Below, piece by piece: positions 25,152-36,179 of a stretch of 64,000 nt of DNA. Made by a program: the position numbers and the translations under genes. Below the pieces are notes generated by a model, which worked only from the letters and a program-made list of their open reading frames with translations, did no database searches and was not told the origin of the DNA. Numbering within the stretch: position 1 is the stretch's first letter; each line of letters starts with the position of its first letter. The DNA is from Agrypnia vestita (Eukaryota > Arthropoda > Insecta > Trichoptera > Phryganeidae): positions 87,481 to 151,480 of the forward strand of contig JADDOH010023033.1 in NCBI GenBank assembly GCA_016648135.1, written 5' to 3'.

Positions 25152-25479
25152 AATGATTAGATTGAAATGCAATATGTCTAAGTGAAATCATATATTAGCC
25201 CACACAACATTATATGTGGAACTAAATAATGTGGTCCGCTCTGACCCTGTGATATATGCACAGCTTATTTTGTCTGGAATTTTCAAAACATCACGTTTAT
25301 TTTCATCCCGCAACGTCATTTTTACCATGAGCTATAGTGCTTTAAAATATTCATTTGCGCGCCATAGCAACTGGCTAAATTGAAAGGAAGGAGCATTCAA
25401 TGTTGAAATAATCACATTTTAAATAAATTATTTTTGGTAAGTTGATTTGTGTTCACTTTTTAAATTTTTTGTTCATGTC

Positions 25480-25640
25480 TTATATTGCACTAGGTACATA
25501 GTTAGCCTCGCGGAACTTGCCCTGGAAAAAGAACTCCGAAAAAAAGGACAGCTGGGAATCCACCTCACAGGAGGCACTATCCTCTGAAGAACAGACCACA
25601 TAAGTCTATTAAAAGGAAGAAGAAGAAGAATTTTTAGTAG
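25480..25640 (+). mobile_element. LINE 3'-terminal fragment with (AAG)n tail
   Basis: The sequence decodes to a short C-terminal-like peptide and ends in an AAG microsatellite (25613-25630), like several other LINE tails in this window. The assignment rests on that pattern only. Confidence 0.35.
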
Positions 25641-25654
25641 GTATACGTCATATC

Positions 25655-25711
25655 CTGATGAAGGGGCCACTGGACCCAAAACATGTTGGAATTTTCAACA
25701 AATGAGTGGTG
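25655..25711 (+). other. Hammerhead-like motif, Penelope-type
   Basis: The elements are a CTGATGA core (25655-25661), a GGG.CC/GG.CCC helix, AAAAC in place of GAAAC, a TGTTG/CAACA helix (25684-25688 with 25696-25700), then AATGAGTGG. The layout matches hammerhead motifs known from Penelope-like elements, but G12 is changed and the UH cleavage site is not evident. Confidence 0.4.
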
Positions 25712-26138
25712 AAAACAAAGAATATTCTTATATGAGAATATTCTTATGTATACATACTTTCCGATTACATACAGGTAAACATATTTTTAACAAAGAAGCC
25801 ATAAATAAAAGTAACAAATCCACAAGAGTCTCTTTTTGATAGGCAAACGGTTTAACATATTGCAACCTTCAAGCCTGTAGCTAAATCTCACACAAAAACA
25901 GCGCAGGCCCTTTTTCACACATCTCATCCCCTAGACACTGCCGACCCTCGGTGGGGTAGGTTCGGAGTTTATACAGGGGGTGTGGAATATCACATTATGT
26001 TTCGTTTTCACGCTCCGGCGTTCTCTCACTACCCCATCCCTCCGAACAGGGTGGGCTGTGTTTTATAAACAAGTTCTTTATTGCGGGTGCAAAAAATTGA
26101 ATATTTTATTTGATTTAGAATAAATTTTACGACGTTTA

Positions 26139-26177
26139 AAATGTTTTCGCAATAAACTATTTATTGCGAAAACATTT
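26139..26177. repeat. Perfect 18-bp inverted repeat (hairpin)
   Basis: The arms 26139-26156 and 26160-26177 (AAATGTTTTCGCAATAAA) pair exactly around a 3-nt loop. Confidence 0.9.
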
Positions 26178-26619
26178 CATATAAAAAAATTGATTTGTAT
26201 GAATGAAGGGTCAGACTATATAGACCTAACAAAAATAATTTTACGAAAATAGATTTTATTGTTAAGTTGCAAGTAAGGAAAATGGTTTTATTATTCTTTA
26301 AACAAATTAGATGAATTAAATATACATGTATGTAGGTAGGTATTTGGGAAAATCTATTTGTCAAAAAATATTTGGTTGCCACCGAATTACAATATTTTTT
26401 TTGTATAACTTTTCTATTTTAAAACAAATAGAATGAATCACTTAGAACGATACGCAACAGAAAAATAGTATTTTTGTTAGATGATTTTTTAAATGTGTAC
26501 ATTTGATAATAATATATTTTCAAAAAAATCGAAACATACCGGTTTCTACACGTTCGTGTTATTTATTAACGCTGTTTAAACTAACTAAAAATATACAAGT
26601 ACAGTAATTAGATGCAAAG

Positions 26620-26810
26620 CGATTCTGAAGGGATCACGTAGCCAGAATGAACAGTGACAGACTCATGCATTCAGCGGCGAATGAAATCCCTTCTGGACGA
26701 CGCCCACCGGGACGAATAGATGGAAGGATAGCTGGACCTCATCATCCCAGGAAGCGTAGTTTTGTGTACCACAGATCGACAGATCTACGAAAAGAAAAAG
26801 AAGAAGAAGT
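26620..26810 (+). mobile_element. LINE 3' fragment with (GAA)n tail
   Basis: 'MNSDRLMHSAANEIPSG' followed by 'RRPPGR' is the typical 'RMxxxRL...GRRPPGRP' end of insect LINE polyproteins. It is followed by AAAAAGAAGAAGAAG (about 26794-26808) as a tail. About 60 codons remain. Confidence 0.5.
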
Positions 26811-26839
26811 AATTAAATGCAGATGTAGGTGTGGGTAGT

Positions 26840-28540
26840 CGTAGTGATTTGGGAGGAGGGGGGAGATGGAAGGTGTCAAAATATGGGAATAACGTTTAAG
26901 TGTATTTACAGCTATTATTTTGTTGACAATATTGAGTTTTGCGTCGAAACCGGTAGCGATTTTTTTTTAAATAAGTAACATATATAAATCAAATAAACTC
27001 ATCAAACAAAATGTCTAAAAATTATTTCATAGTTAATGCCCAAAAAATACAAAAAAATAGAAAAATTATGTATCGAAAAAATTATAATTGAAAACATTAT
27101 CTTACCGGGAGAGTAATTTACCTTATATATAAGTAACACTACGTCAAAAAAATAATAATAATTAACGAACGATTTTCAATAGATTTATCTGCTTTAAACT
27201 CATTTTTCTCAAACACGGTGCCTGATATATGAATATTTTTGCTTCTGATTGTGACTCAACATACTTAAAAGTATTTGACAAAATATCACAAGGGAGTGAA
27301 AAAATTTTTTTTTGAAGAACCGTGTTATCAGTGCCTCATGTCACCGACAGGACAACCTTTTTATAAATAGTTACCAAAAGGCTGTCCACTTTACCTAATT
27401 CACTTATTCACCAATTGTTTTCCGATTCTCTGGACTCCACAATACCTACCATAAATTCTGTTTATCTACTTCTTCTAGAACTTCAGTGTTCTCCACTTTG
27501 ACATTTTTTCTAAGCATTTAGAATTTACTGAACCTCCACCGTTTAAACCATATAACTGGAATAAATCTAAATATAATCATTAAATTAGGTAAAAAAACAT
27601 TAACTTTATTACCTTTACGCGAGTTTAATAATATTTTTATATTTTACTACTTAAGTTTTCACCTGTCGATGAGTGAAACAGAATCTCTCATCAATAGATT
27701 AAGTATTAAACTGACAATTTAACGCCAAATCCACTAACAATATATGCATAATCTTGAAATTTGTTCAAAAGTATATTTTTGATCAAAATGGGAGGAAAAC
27801 ATAGTATTTTGTGAATTGTATGTCACATTACTCAGAAAATATCATAAAAATTTAATTATTTATGTATGTCTTAAGTTAGCTCTTTTGACTAATATGTACA
27901 GTAAATGTGAATAGTATTTAAAACAATTGCAGGATTTCACTTTTTGTTTTTCCATTTACCTCTATGGAGAAAATCAGGTAAAGAAACTGGACACCTTTGA
28001 CATATGCTGGTGGTATATATAAGATTCCCTTAAACAGCAAAATAAATTTAATTTTGACGCAATTAATGATTCAAGATAGTTGTCCTCGATTTATCTGAGA
28101 CGCGTCCACCAATTTTTTGGACTCTGTGCATTGCTAAAGATGCTTGGAAACAAATATTAATTGAATGATTCTTATAAGAAAAAATATTTAAATCCTAGCC
28201 ATAATCCGTGGCTCGAGTTTTTATTTTTAATTGTTTCTGTATACAAATTCTTATTTTACTTGTTCGCGCGCATAAAATAAGTTTATTTTATGAATTGAAT
28301 ATTTTACTATAATTCCATATTTGCTAACGTACTAAATGTGTTGTGTGTATTCCAACGGCCAATTATGTGCAATAGTTAGTTTGTGCACCGGCTCTCATAT
28401 AACAAACATATTACATATTCATATTAAATTATGCTATACGAGTATATTACATTTTTCACACCATAACTCATAAGTAATTTTTCACTTAATTTTGTTGTTT
28501 TCATTTTTGATTACATTGGGAAGTTTTTTTAGAGGCAATA
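26840..28540. other. AT-rich intergenic sequence
   Basis: No gene, RNA or clear mobile element is recognised. Confidence 0.4.
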
Positions 28541-28557
28541 TTAGAACATTGAGTTCT

Positions 28558-28609
28558 TATAAGCCTCTGAAGATGATGGTTGTGTCCATCGAAAGGGCTT
28601 AGGCTTATA
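28558..28609 (+). other. Hammerhead-like fold with perfect closing stem
   Basis: TATAAGCCT (28558-28566) and AGGCTTATA (28601-28609) form a perfect 9-bp stem I. Inside are CTGAAGA (28567-28573), a GATGG/CCATC helix with a 6-nt loop (28575-28590) and GAAA (28591-28594). These are the conserved hammerhead boxes in the right order. Only GGGCTT separates GAAA from the closing stem, so stem III cannot form in a monomer and activity is doubtful. Confidence 0.5.
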
Positions 28610-28936
28610 TAACTCAAATTAGTGGAATAAAACGTTGTGTATAAATCATTGTGTTCGTCTATTTATAATAAAAAATTAATTTTGTTACGGACTGGCAAAA
28701 TTAACCATCATTTATATAATTCTTCAGTATTTGTGATTATTTTAAAAAGTCTTAGTAATAGCTGTTCAATTTTATCAAGGTAGGTTTTAAAACTCAGCTC
28801 ATAGGTAATTAAACCATAGGTAATTAACGATTCTATCATTGCACAGTAGGTAAAGACTGTACAGGGAATTTATGGCAAGATTTTCAAATCATAACATTTA
28901 TATAAAACCGAAAGCAATCTATAACATATATTTTCA

Positions 28937-28960
28937 ATTTATTTATTTATTTATTTATTT
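28937..28960 (+). repeat. (TTTA)n microsatellite
   Basis: Six tandem units of ATTT or TTTA directly precede two adjoining hairpins. Confidence 0.85.
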
Positions 28961-28961
28961 A

Positions 28962-29027
28962 CGGGGAACCTTTGTTCCCCGAAGCTGATTATTATTTGAA
29001 CTCTTTAGTTCAAATAATAATCAGCTT
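28962..29027. repeat. Two abutting perfect hairpins with CTTT loops
   Basis: CGGGGAAC (28962-28969) pairs with GTTCCCCG (28974-28981) around loop CTTT. The very next base starts a 21-bp arm (28982-29002) that pairs exactly with 29007-29027, again around CTTT. Confidence 0.9.
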
Positions 29028-29859
29028 ATGGATGAATATTAAATATAAAAGAGACCATCTTACAAGTTGCGATAGAATTAACAAGTTATGTATTAATGTT
29101 TAACAAGACGAACTTAACAATACACACAGAATTTATAGTTTAAGTTGAGAACAACCAAAAAGAGTCAGAGAATTAAAGGTTAAGGGAAAATCAGAAGTAG
29201 GAAGGAAAGAACATAATTCGTTAAAAGAGAAAAAGAGAGATAAGTAATAAAAGAGAAAAAGAAATATAGCATAAAGATATGTAAGCATTACAGCTGCATA
29301 TATATGTATGAGGTGTATACAAAAGAAAGAAACTGTAAAAAAAAGGTTTATGACTGAGAATTGAAGAGATCCAACTATGTGATAACTCCAGTTAAAATTT
29401 TCCTCTACTTTCAATCCTTAATAATTGTATTGATACCCCTTCCCAATAGTTGGCGTATAAAATTTATCATATTTTTGTGCAAGCATTCGTATGTATCTAT
29501 GTAATTTTATATTTAAATTTACTATTGGTGTCACATGTGCGGAATGCCTTACTTTTTTATTTATTAAGTTTTTTTGTATTTATTTTAATGCCATAATAAT
29601 AATTTTCAGTATTTTTGATATGCTTATCAGCAATAACAATGCAAGTGTCACCTGCAAACATTTTTGCTACTTTGCATATTGGTCCCAATACATCCTGTAG
29701 CTACTCCAGATTAGATGGCTTGCGTAACCTTACAATTTGTTTATTTTAAATTTTTTTTATTGTTATTTAATGGATCTCTTTAACCACACTCATCTATGGT
29801 ATATTCTAATTCTAGAGTGTCAAATGCTTTTTATAAATCGACATATTATTTAACCTATT

Positions 29860-30145
29860 TAGAGTTTATTGTTTAATTTATTTGGACATGTGCTTAGAAT
29901 GTAGAGGAATGATAACCAAGAAGTATCCTCTTGGCAACCCTGGAAAGGAGGCGACCGGTGGGTCACCCCAGATAAAGCTGGGAGAAGCAACAAAAAAATG
30001 TATGAAAACAGAATGGATCTTGACTGGTTAACAAATACGGAAGCAGCACAAGACAGGGGGATTTGAAAACAACTTGTCGAGTCTTTTGGGTCCCGACCTT
30101 ACCTACTAGGACATGGGGATGAAGATGATGAGTTTATTATTTATT
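29860..30145 (+). mobile_element. LINE 3' fragment with GATGAA-type tail
   Basis: Frames in + read 'LFGHVLRM', 'GNPGKG', 'TKKYMKTEW' and a 'GSRP..LGHGDEDDE' ending. This is the common C-terminal end of one insect LINE family, and the sequence 'GACATGGGGATGAAGATGATGAG' style tail closes it. A related end is present in reverse at 40863-40920 ('CATCATCATCATCTTCATCCCC'). Several stops and frameshifts make it a pseudogene. Confidence 0.6.
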
Positions 30146-30149
30146 TATG

Positions 30150-30215
30150 ATGGTGAATAAAGAAAAAATGTGAAAAAATGTGAAAAAATGATGATGATGA
30201 TGAATAATGATGTAA
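30150..30215 (+). repeat. Simple-sequence patch (TGTGAAAAAA / GAT)n
   Basis: Direct repeats of 'AAAAAATGTGAAAAAATG' are followed by (GAT)n. Confidence 0.6.
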
Positions 30216-30299
30216 AAATGAAAAATATTTTTTTGCATAATATAAAGTTGAGTGTAGAATGTCACGGGCTCAAACATTTATGTCTCAATATCGAGATCT

Positions 30300-30660
30300 C
30301 ACGTGGACACGCTTTCAAAGATTAACCAAGTGATTGATTTCGTAGTTGCGCCCTTACTTTCACGCCTCGGCGTCTGCCCCGGTCTCTGCGTCCCGGCGCC
30401 GACGTCCGGCAGGAAGCGTCGGCCGGAAGTGCCAAACTCAATTAGCCGGCCTTTTCCCGCCACCTGTTGCCGCGGCCGCCATGTTGCCCGGCCGGCAAAT
30501 CGACGGCTAGGCCCCGCCCGCGCTCGCCCGCCATTGGTCGGCCCCGAGCGGCGGCGACCGCGCTCGCGGGGGTCACGCTCAGTCGAAATCCTTCCACCCC
30601 TAGAGGCGGACGGGGAACCAAATTCTCCCGCGGAAATCTGCCGAACAAGAAACGTCACAA
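30300..30660 (+). promoter_or_regulatory. Sox promoter region (GC-rich island)
   Basis: A 360-bp CpG-rich island ends about 260 bp before the Sox start codon. It carries an ETS-type site GCCGGAAGTG (30422), a homeodomain-type CAATTAG (30439), an E-box CACCTG (30461), a YY1/Pho-like GCCGCCATGTTG (30476), a CCCCGCCC GC box (about 30512) and an inverted CCAAT box ATTGG (30533-30537). An initiator TCAGTC at 30579-30584 puts +1 at 30581. A GGACG at 30608-30612 falls exactly at +28 to +32, where RGWYV of the DPE is expected. There is no TATA box. Known insect developmental promoters often use Inr plus DPE. The start site is a prediction. Confidence 0.55.
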
Positions 30661-30919
30661 CTGTCAGTTTTAAATTTCGAAAAAAAAAAATTATTTGCAA
30701 AAAAAACAACAATGCTAATTACATAATTTAACTTTATTCATATTAGAGTACCTACCTGGCTGCCTAACAGATTTTTATTAAATTTAAAAATAAATGTTTG
30801 TGTTAAGTTTTTGAGTAATTTATACAATATTAATATATATATATATAATATATAAACATTTTAAGTAGAAAATGCGAGGAAAGGACTGATTTATTTGATA
30901 TATTCTAAAAATCTTCAAT
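30581..30919 (+). other. Predicted 5' untranslated region of the Sox gene
   Basis: If transcription starts at the initiator, the leader is about 339 nt and unspliced. It drops from GC-rich to very AT-rich at 30670. An unseen upstream exon remains possible. Confidence 0.3.
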
Positions 30920-31137
30920 ATGAATATGTCAATGACGGGTAAGATGCCCTCTCACCAAGAACACATAAAGAGGCCAATGAACGCGTTCATGGTGTGGTCC
31001 AGAGGACAGAGGAGAAAGATGGCACAGGACAATCCAAAAATGCACAATTCAGAAATCTCTAAGAGGCTGGGAGCCGAATGGAAACTTCTCACAGAAATGG
31101 AAAAAAGACCGTTTATTGATGAAGCTAAAAGATTGAG
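30920..31137 (+). CDS. Sox21b: SoxB-group (Sox21b-like) transcription factor, exon 1
   Basis: This exon encodes residues 1-72 and the first two bases of codon 73 of a SOX HMG-box protein, a nuclear factor that binds ACAAWG sites in the minor groove and bends DNA. The HMG box starts at residue 15, '[20 protein letters not shown]', and runs on through '[20 protein letters not shown]' to '[12 protein letters not shown]'. RPMNAFMVW is the SOX signature. Only 14 residues precede the box. The ATG at 30920 is the first in frame and has A at -3; in-frame Met3, Met5 and Met9 could also serve. The donor is GAG|GTTAGT at 31138. Reading on into the intron would add 15 codons and truncate helix 3, so splicing is required. 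The box is closest, from memory, to insect Sox21b and less like Dichaete or SoxN; paralogue identity is less certain than group B membership. Confidence 0.9.
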
Positions 31138-32817
31138 GTTAGTTTTCTATTATCGTTATAATATGCATGTAGTAATTCATTGAACATAAATTATTACCAA
31201 AAATTTCTCGTTAGTAGGTATCTACTTAGATTAATTTATGCCTGGTTTGTAATAAACTTCGTCCCAGTGTTAATATACTGTACTACTTAAAATCAATAAT
31301 AAATCGAAGCATATTCAAGATTCATTAGTAATAATTATTTATTTATAAACGCACGTAGTATTTTTAAAGCCGCTTTTACTGGTTTTGGTATATGCTGTGG
31401 TAAACATTAGTGATATAATAGTACCATGAATGAAAAAATAATTAAAAATGGGTTTTTAGATTATCATGACACTATCAGAAAAAATAGATTACATTTTTTC
31501 TTATCAGAATTGAAAATCATAAAACAAAAATATAGTTTATCCAACTTTATCGTTTGTTTCAGGTGCTTATTATTTTGCTAAGCATACAAAAAATAAGGTT
31601 ATGATCTTTAAATTTTTATTTGATAGATGGGTATACAATCATTTAAACATACCTTCTTGTATTTTTCTTTAATAATTGGGAATCTACATACCTTATAATA
31701 TTTTTAATTGAACTATGTAAATTCTAGTTTTTTAAGTATCGACACGGCGTTATTTGTGATAACTCTCTTTAAAGAAAATATATGTTACTTCTTTTTACAT
31801 ATTATTATCTGCGCAAATACTTGAATTTTGACTAATATTGTTGTTACCACTCAGGCTCCATGTTTTTTCTAATCAATACTCTTCTCCAATTCATCTCTTT
31901 CCAAATTCATATTTAGTCACAAAATTAACTATTCCTCTCAAATTAACGTCTCTATCTAAGAAGCAACTCATCCACCTTAAATCATTGTTTTATCGATGTT
32001 CAACAGATCCAAAATCGAGAACCTTTCCTTCTAATTTTACTATAATTTACCAATTGACTTTTCTCTTTGAAAACATATACTACTTATTTCATTAGTAAAA
32101 ATGTATAAATCTTTATCACAGCACGCCATAACCTCAACCTCCTAATTTTTATTAAATAATTATTATAATACCCACATACTTTATATTATTAGACATATAT
32201 TATTATTAGGTAGATTGTATTATTCTCTGGCAATACATAAAAGTTAATTGTTAGTAGGTGCATATTCCTTGGCACATTCTAAATCTTGTACCAAAAATAT
32301 CAAGTTAGTGAGCGACTGACCCAACACAGACATACATATAAATACAATTCTATTTTATTATTGCAAATCATACGAGCAGTATGGTATAATTTAGGAAGCC
32401 CCACCAACTTAACCTAACTTAACTTTACTTGTGTTGACATCATGCAGACTGACTTAGTTTGAATTCAATTCACAAGACTTTACCTGATACTAATACTACA
32501 TAGAACTGATCTAACTCTTTAAATCGTCATCAATTATTGTTGATTAATTGATATGTCATTTACTTTTCATTACAAAGTTACTTAAATTTACAATAATATT
32601 ATACTTTTATTAACTCTTTATTTCGACATTTCTTTGAAAAAAGTAACTTTATAACAAATCTAAAATGTACCATCTTACCTTGATATAATTCTTACAATCA
32701 AGTAGTACTTACAAGTTTATTCTTTCTTCAAAAAATGTTAAATAATGATTACTTTTATTTTGTTTACTTTTATTTATTGCATGCGCAAATATTTAATCAT
32801 TGAATTTAATAATAACT

Positions 32818-33034
32818 CTGTAGAGATGGTTATACCGTTATTTTAAGCGGTTGCATGTGGTACAATTATTTGAGATTTGTGTCTGATTTTACCTATCTAT
32901 GATTGATTGAGATATTATTGTTGTCTAGTACCGATGGTTGCCCTTCGAATTGCGAAAAATCAGTCACAAATCTCAAATGACGGTTAATCTGTCACCGGTT
33001 AAAAACCGGTTAAAATACCGTCGTTATAACTCTA
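32818..33034. mobile_element. Fold-back MITE of about 215 bp
   Basis: The outer arms 'GAGATGGTTATACCG..ATTTTAA' and, at the far end, 'TTAAAATACCGTCGTTATAACTC' are imperfect inverted repeats. The inner arms around 'TTTGAGATTTGTG' (about 32869) and 'CACAAATCTCAAA' (about 32966) pair well. No clear target-site duplication is visible. Confidence 0.5.
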
Positions 33035-34657
33035 TGACCTATTCAAAAAACGTTTACCTAAAATAATTAAAATTGTTTTAATATAATAACTTATATTTAT
33101 TTATTTTTTTTTTTTTATTTAATGATCATGGAAGACCAACAGCACAACGAAGAAGCATAGAAAACATTGATATAATATAGATGGCCAATTACAGGTCTCC
33201 ACATTTAGATATATGTTAGTAATGATAAATATTTATGAATTAAACCAAGGCATATTAAAAATTATTTAGAAAGAAAGAATAAAAAATGTAAACAAAAGAA
33301 AAAGAAACTTAATTATTAACAGAAAAACATAGGCATGTTAAAAAATTATACAAAGAGAAAAAAAGACTAATTATTAAGTAGGAAAAAAAATTCTGCACTC
33401 AAAATTTTTCTTAGAACTTAGGCATGTTAAGAATTATATAAAAAGAAATAATAAAAAATTTAAACAAAAGAAAAGAGACTTAATAGACAGCAGAAAAACA
33501 TTAATATAATATAATAATATTATATAATATAATAATAATAAAAAAATATTAATAATGTTTTTCAAAACAATTTAATTTTTTCATCTATTTGTTATTTTTT
33601 ACATAAAAACAAAAATAAGATAATCAAATGCTTACCCGCAACTTCAGTTTATAACTCAGTAAAATAAAATCGTTTTGTTTCTCATTTGTATGGAGTGGCC
33701 ACCGTTACTATAGCGCTTCATAATTAAAAAGCTCCTTGAGTTCATCATATTTTTCATTAGCTTACGAAATGCTTCTTAGCTCCAAATAATAAGCATTTTA
33801 ACTACATTATTATTTAAATTTTCTCTAAATGTATCTTAATTAACTTGAGTATCTTAATTAACTTGTATAAAGCTTTATAAGTTTCATTATTAAATATATA
33901 TTAAATGACTTTGAAAATGTCAATTTTTTATTACATTTACTTTTTGTAAGTACCTATATAAACTTTGGTTAACATTTATTTCATTTATTTAACATAGATT
34001 AATTTAAAAAATATATAACCTAATTTAGAAATTAACTTAAAAATATGTATTATAAATTAATTCAAAATAAATTATCAAAGTGTTTAGTTATTTTTTATCT
34101 AATTACATAATTATTTCGTTTCTTACAATTTTTACAACTAATCGGTCAAGTTTTATTGAAGATTATTAACCAATTAATAAACTGATTTTATTAAATTTGA
34201 AATTTGATTATATAAACATATATATTCTGATATTTTAAATTTGATTATATGAACATATGCTAACATTTTAAATCTGATTATAAGAACATATGCTCATATT
34301 TTAAATCAAAATACTGAGCTTAATTTCCTATTTTGATTAACTAAATATATTTTCATGAAACATGTCTTCATGGATTTTTCTTATATTAAATAGGTACGAA
34401 TAGAAAAACAATTATTTAATAATGATTTAACTACCGACCAATATTTCTTATACTTTCACCATGTAGTCATGAATATTTTAATATACCTTCCTATGCATCT
34501 TGAAGCTCATAACACACAATTATTTTTCTTCTTTATAAAGTTTCTAAAGCTCTCATATAATTTTCAAACTGCATTAGTATCTAATGACAGGCTATCTACA
34601 CGAGATTACCACGAGTCTGTTTATTACCAATATTTTAACACAAGATATACACACATA

Positions 34658-35103
34658 CAGGGTTTCTCGTAGATGGTAGCAAAAACTTTACAAGCGGATT
34701 CCTACCTTGATAGGAATCCGAAAACGTTCAAGCAACCTACCTAATATCATATGAGATATGCAATATCATGTTTGCATTTTTTTTCGATATTATTGCAAAG
34801 AGGTGAATGTGCAGTTTATGATCGAAATTATTCGCTTTGATACAAGTCAAATAAAATGATTAAAACTTTTCAAAAATTAAAAATAGAATTTTCTTACAAG
34901 GTTTTTATTATTTTATTTGAGTTGTATTGAAGCGAATGTATTTTTCATAATTGATACAAGATACTGTAATGATGGCTCCATTTTCTGCAAAAAATAATTT
35001 AGGATTTTTGATAAAAAATACAAACTTCGATATTGTTATCTCCATAACTTGGTCATAATATATGACAATAATAAATTTTTGCTACTAGCTAGGAGACACC
35101 CTG
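34658..35103. mobile_element. TA-flanked MITE, 446 bp
   Basis: The left end CAGGGTTTCTCGTAG..GGTAGCAAAAA and the inverted right end CAGGGTGTCTCCTAG..AGTAGCAAAAA match at about 30 of 35 positions. TA stands on both sides (34656-34657 and 35104-35105). This fits a non-autonomous Tc1/mariner-type element. There is no coding frame. A 10-bp hairpin CGGATTCCTA/TAGGAATCCG lies inside at 34696-34721. Confidence 0.65.
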
Positions 35104-35173
35104 TATTTCTATGATTTAAGTCATACTTTATACCTTACAACTTGTCCTTTCACATATATACATATCTAAATAT

Positions 35174-36022
35174 CAGTGGCGTGTAGTGGGTATAAACTTA
35201 GGTTATGCTGTGACCGACTATATACCTATATTAAATATATATATATATATATACGCATATACCTATAAGGATATATACATTTAAAAAAAAAATTAACTAT
35301 ATATAATGAACTATTTTGAGTAGCTTCAATCCAGAAGAATAACTAATATTAAAGAAGTATTGTAAACAATATTTCCTAAATAAATAAATATTTTATATAG
35401 GTATAGCTAATACGGCGAAAAATTTTAATATATTTCGAAGACGATTTATATATAATTAAATCGAGAACAATACTAATTTCAGATATACGTTTCTTTTCAC
35501 AAAAATAAATCAAACAGTTTATGATATCATTATAATGGTATTTGTCGTATTCGTATTTACATTTACCATAGAAAAGACAAAAAATTTACACCGAACCTTT
35601 TGGGTGGAATTTGTAAAAAATAACATTTCTGGATGACGTGCGCCTGGAATAGGACCTTTTGAAGAAGGACGCTATTGCAAAAAACTCGCACCATTAAAAA
35701 TACACGTTTTTTTCTCGACATGACTATATCTGTGGAACAAATTGGTTGGCGAAATAAATGAAGAATTGATATGAAGTTTAGCGCAGAAAAGTCGGAAATA
35801 AAATTTCTAGCCGTAGACTTACGGCTAGAATTTTAAATCGAAAAAAACAGATACGTCACGTTAAATAGAAACGTCAGAAATAAAACTTCTAGCCGTAGAA
35901 CGAATTACGGCTAGAATTTTAAATCAACTTTTTCTTAAGATAAGTATTATTTAATTAATATTTGTTTCTCAGAATCTTTACCAATGCACAGCTTTTTTGC
36001 TTGTATGCGCTGCACGCCACTG
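35174..36022. mobile_element. Non-autonomous hAT element, 849 bp
   Basis: The ends CAGTGGCGTGTAG and (inverted) CAGTGGCGTGCAG form the terminal inverted repeat. The 8-bp sequence CTAAATAT flanks both sides exactly (35166-35173 and 36023-36030), the target-site duplication length typical of the hAT superfamily. No transposase is encoded. Two hairpins built on CTAGCCGTA lie near the right end (35807-35828 and 35889-35914). Confidence 0.85.
35800..35930. repeat. Paired CTAGCCGTA hairpins within the hAT element
   Basis: CTAGCCGTA and TACGGCTAG face each other at 35807-35828 (4-nt loop) and again at 35889-35914 (8-nt loop). Both copies are followed by AATTTTAAATC. hAT elements carry subterminal repeats bound by the transposase, so a binding role is a fair inference. 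Confidence 0.75.
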
Positions 36023-36179
36023 CTAAATATATAAATCACGTTTGCTGCGTAATTTATCGGTACTAAGAACAATGCGGCAAAGATATATATTTAACATCGC
36101 AAAACGTTACTATCCACGAACAAACAAACGAGACCTCAATTATCGCCCCCTCTCGACTTTATTACTTTTCATAACCGTT

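Noticed and set aside
28982..29027. microRNA precursor
   Set aside because: The stem is perfectly paired with a 4-nt loop and only 21 bp long; animal miRNA hairpins are longer with bulges and larger loops.
30299..30731. Overlapping 137- and 142-residue frames on both strands
   Set aside because: They lie in the GC-rich promoter island, where stop codons are rare, and show no domain, only Arg/Pro/Gly-rich translation.
31138..31183. Read-through of Sox exon 1 into an 87-residue product
   Set aside because: The added 15 codons are intronic AT-rich sequence after a consensus donor, and they would truncate the HMG box. The spliced form restores the conserved residues exactly.
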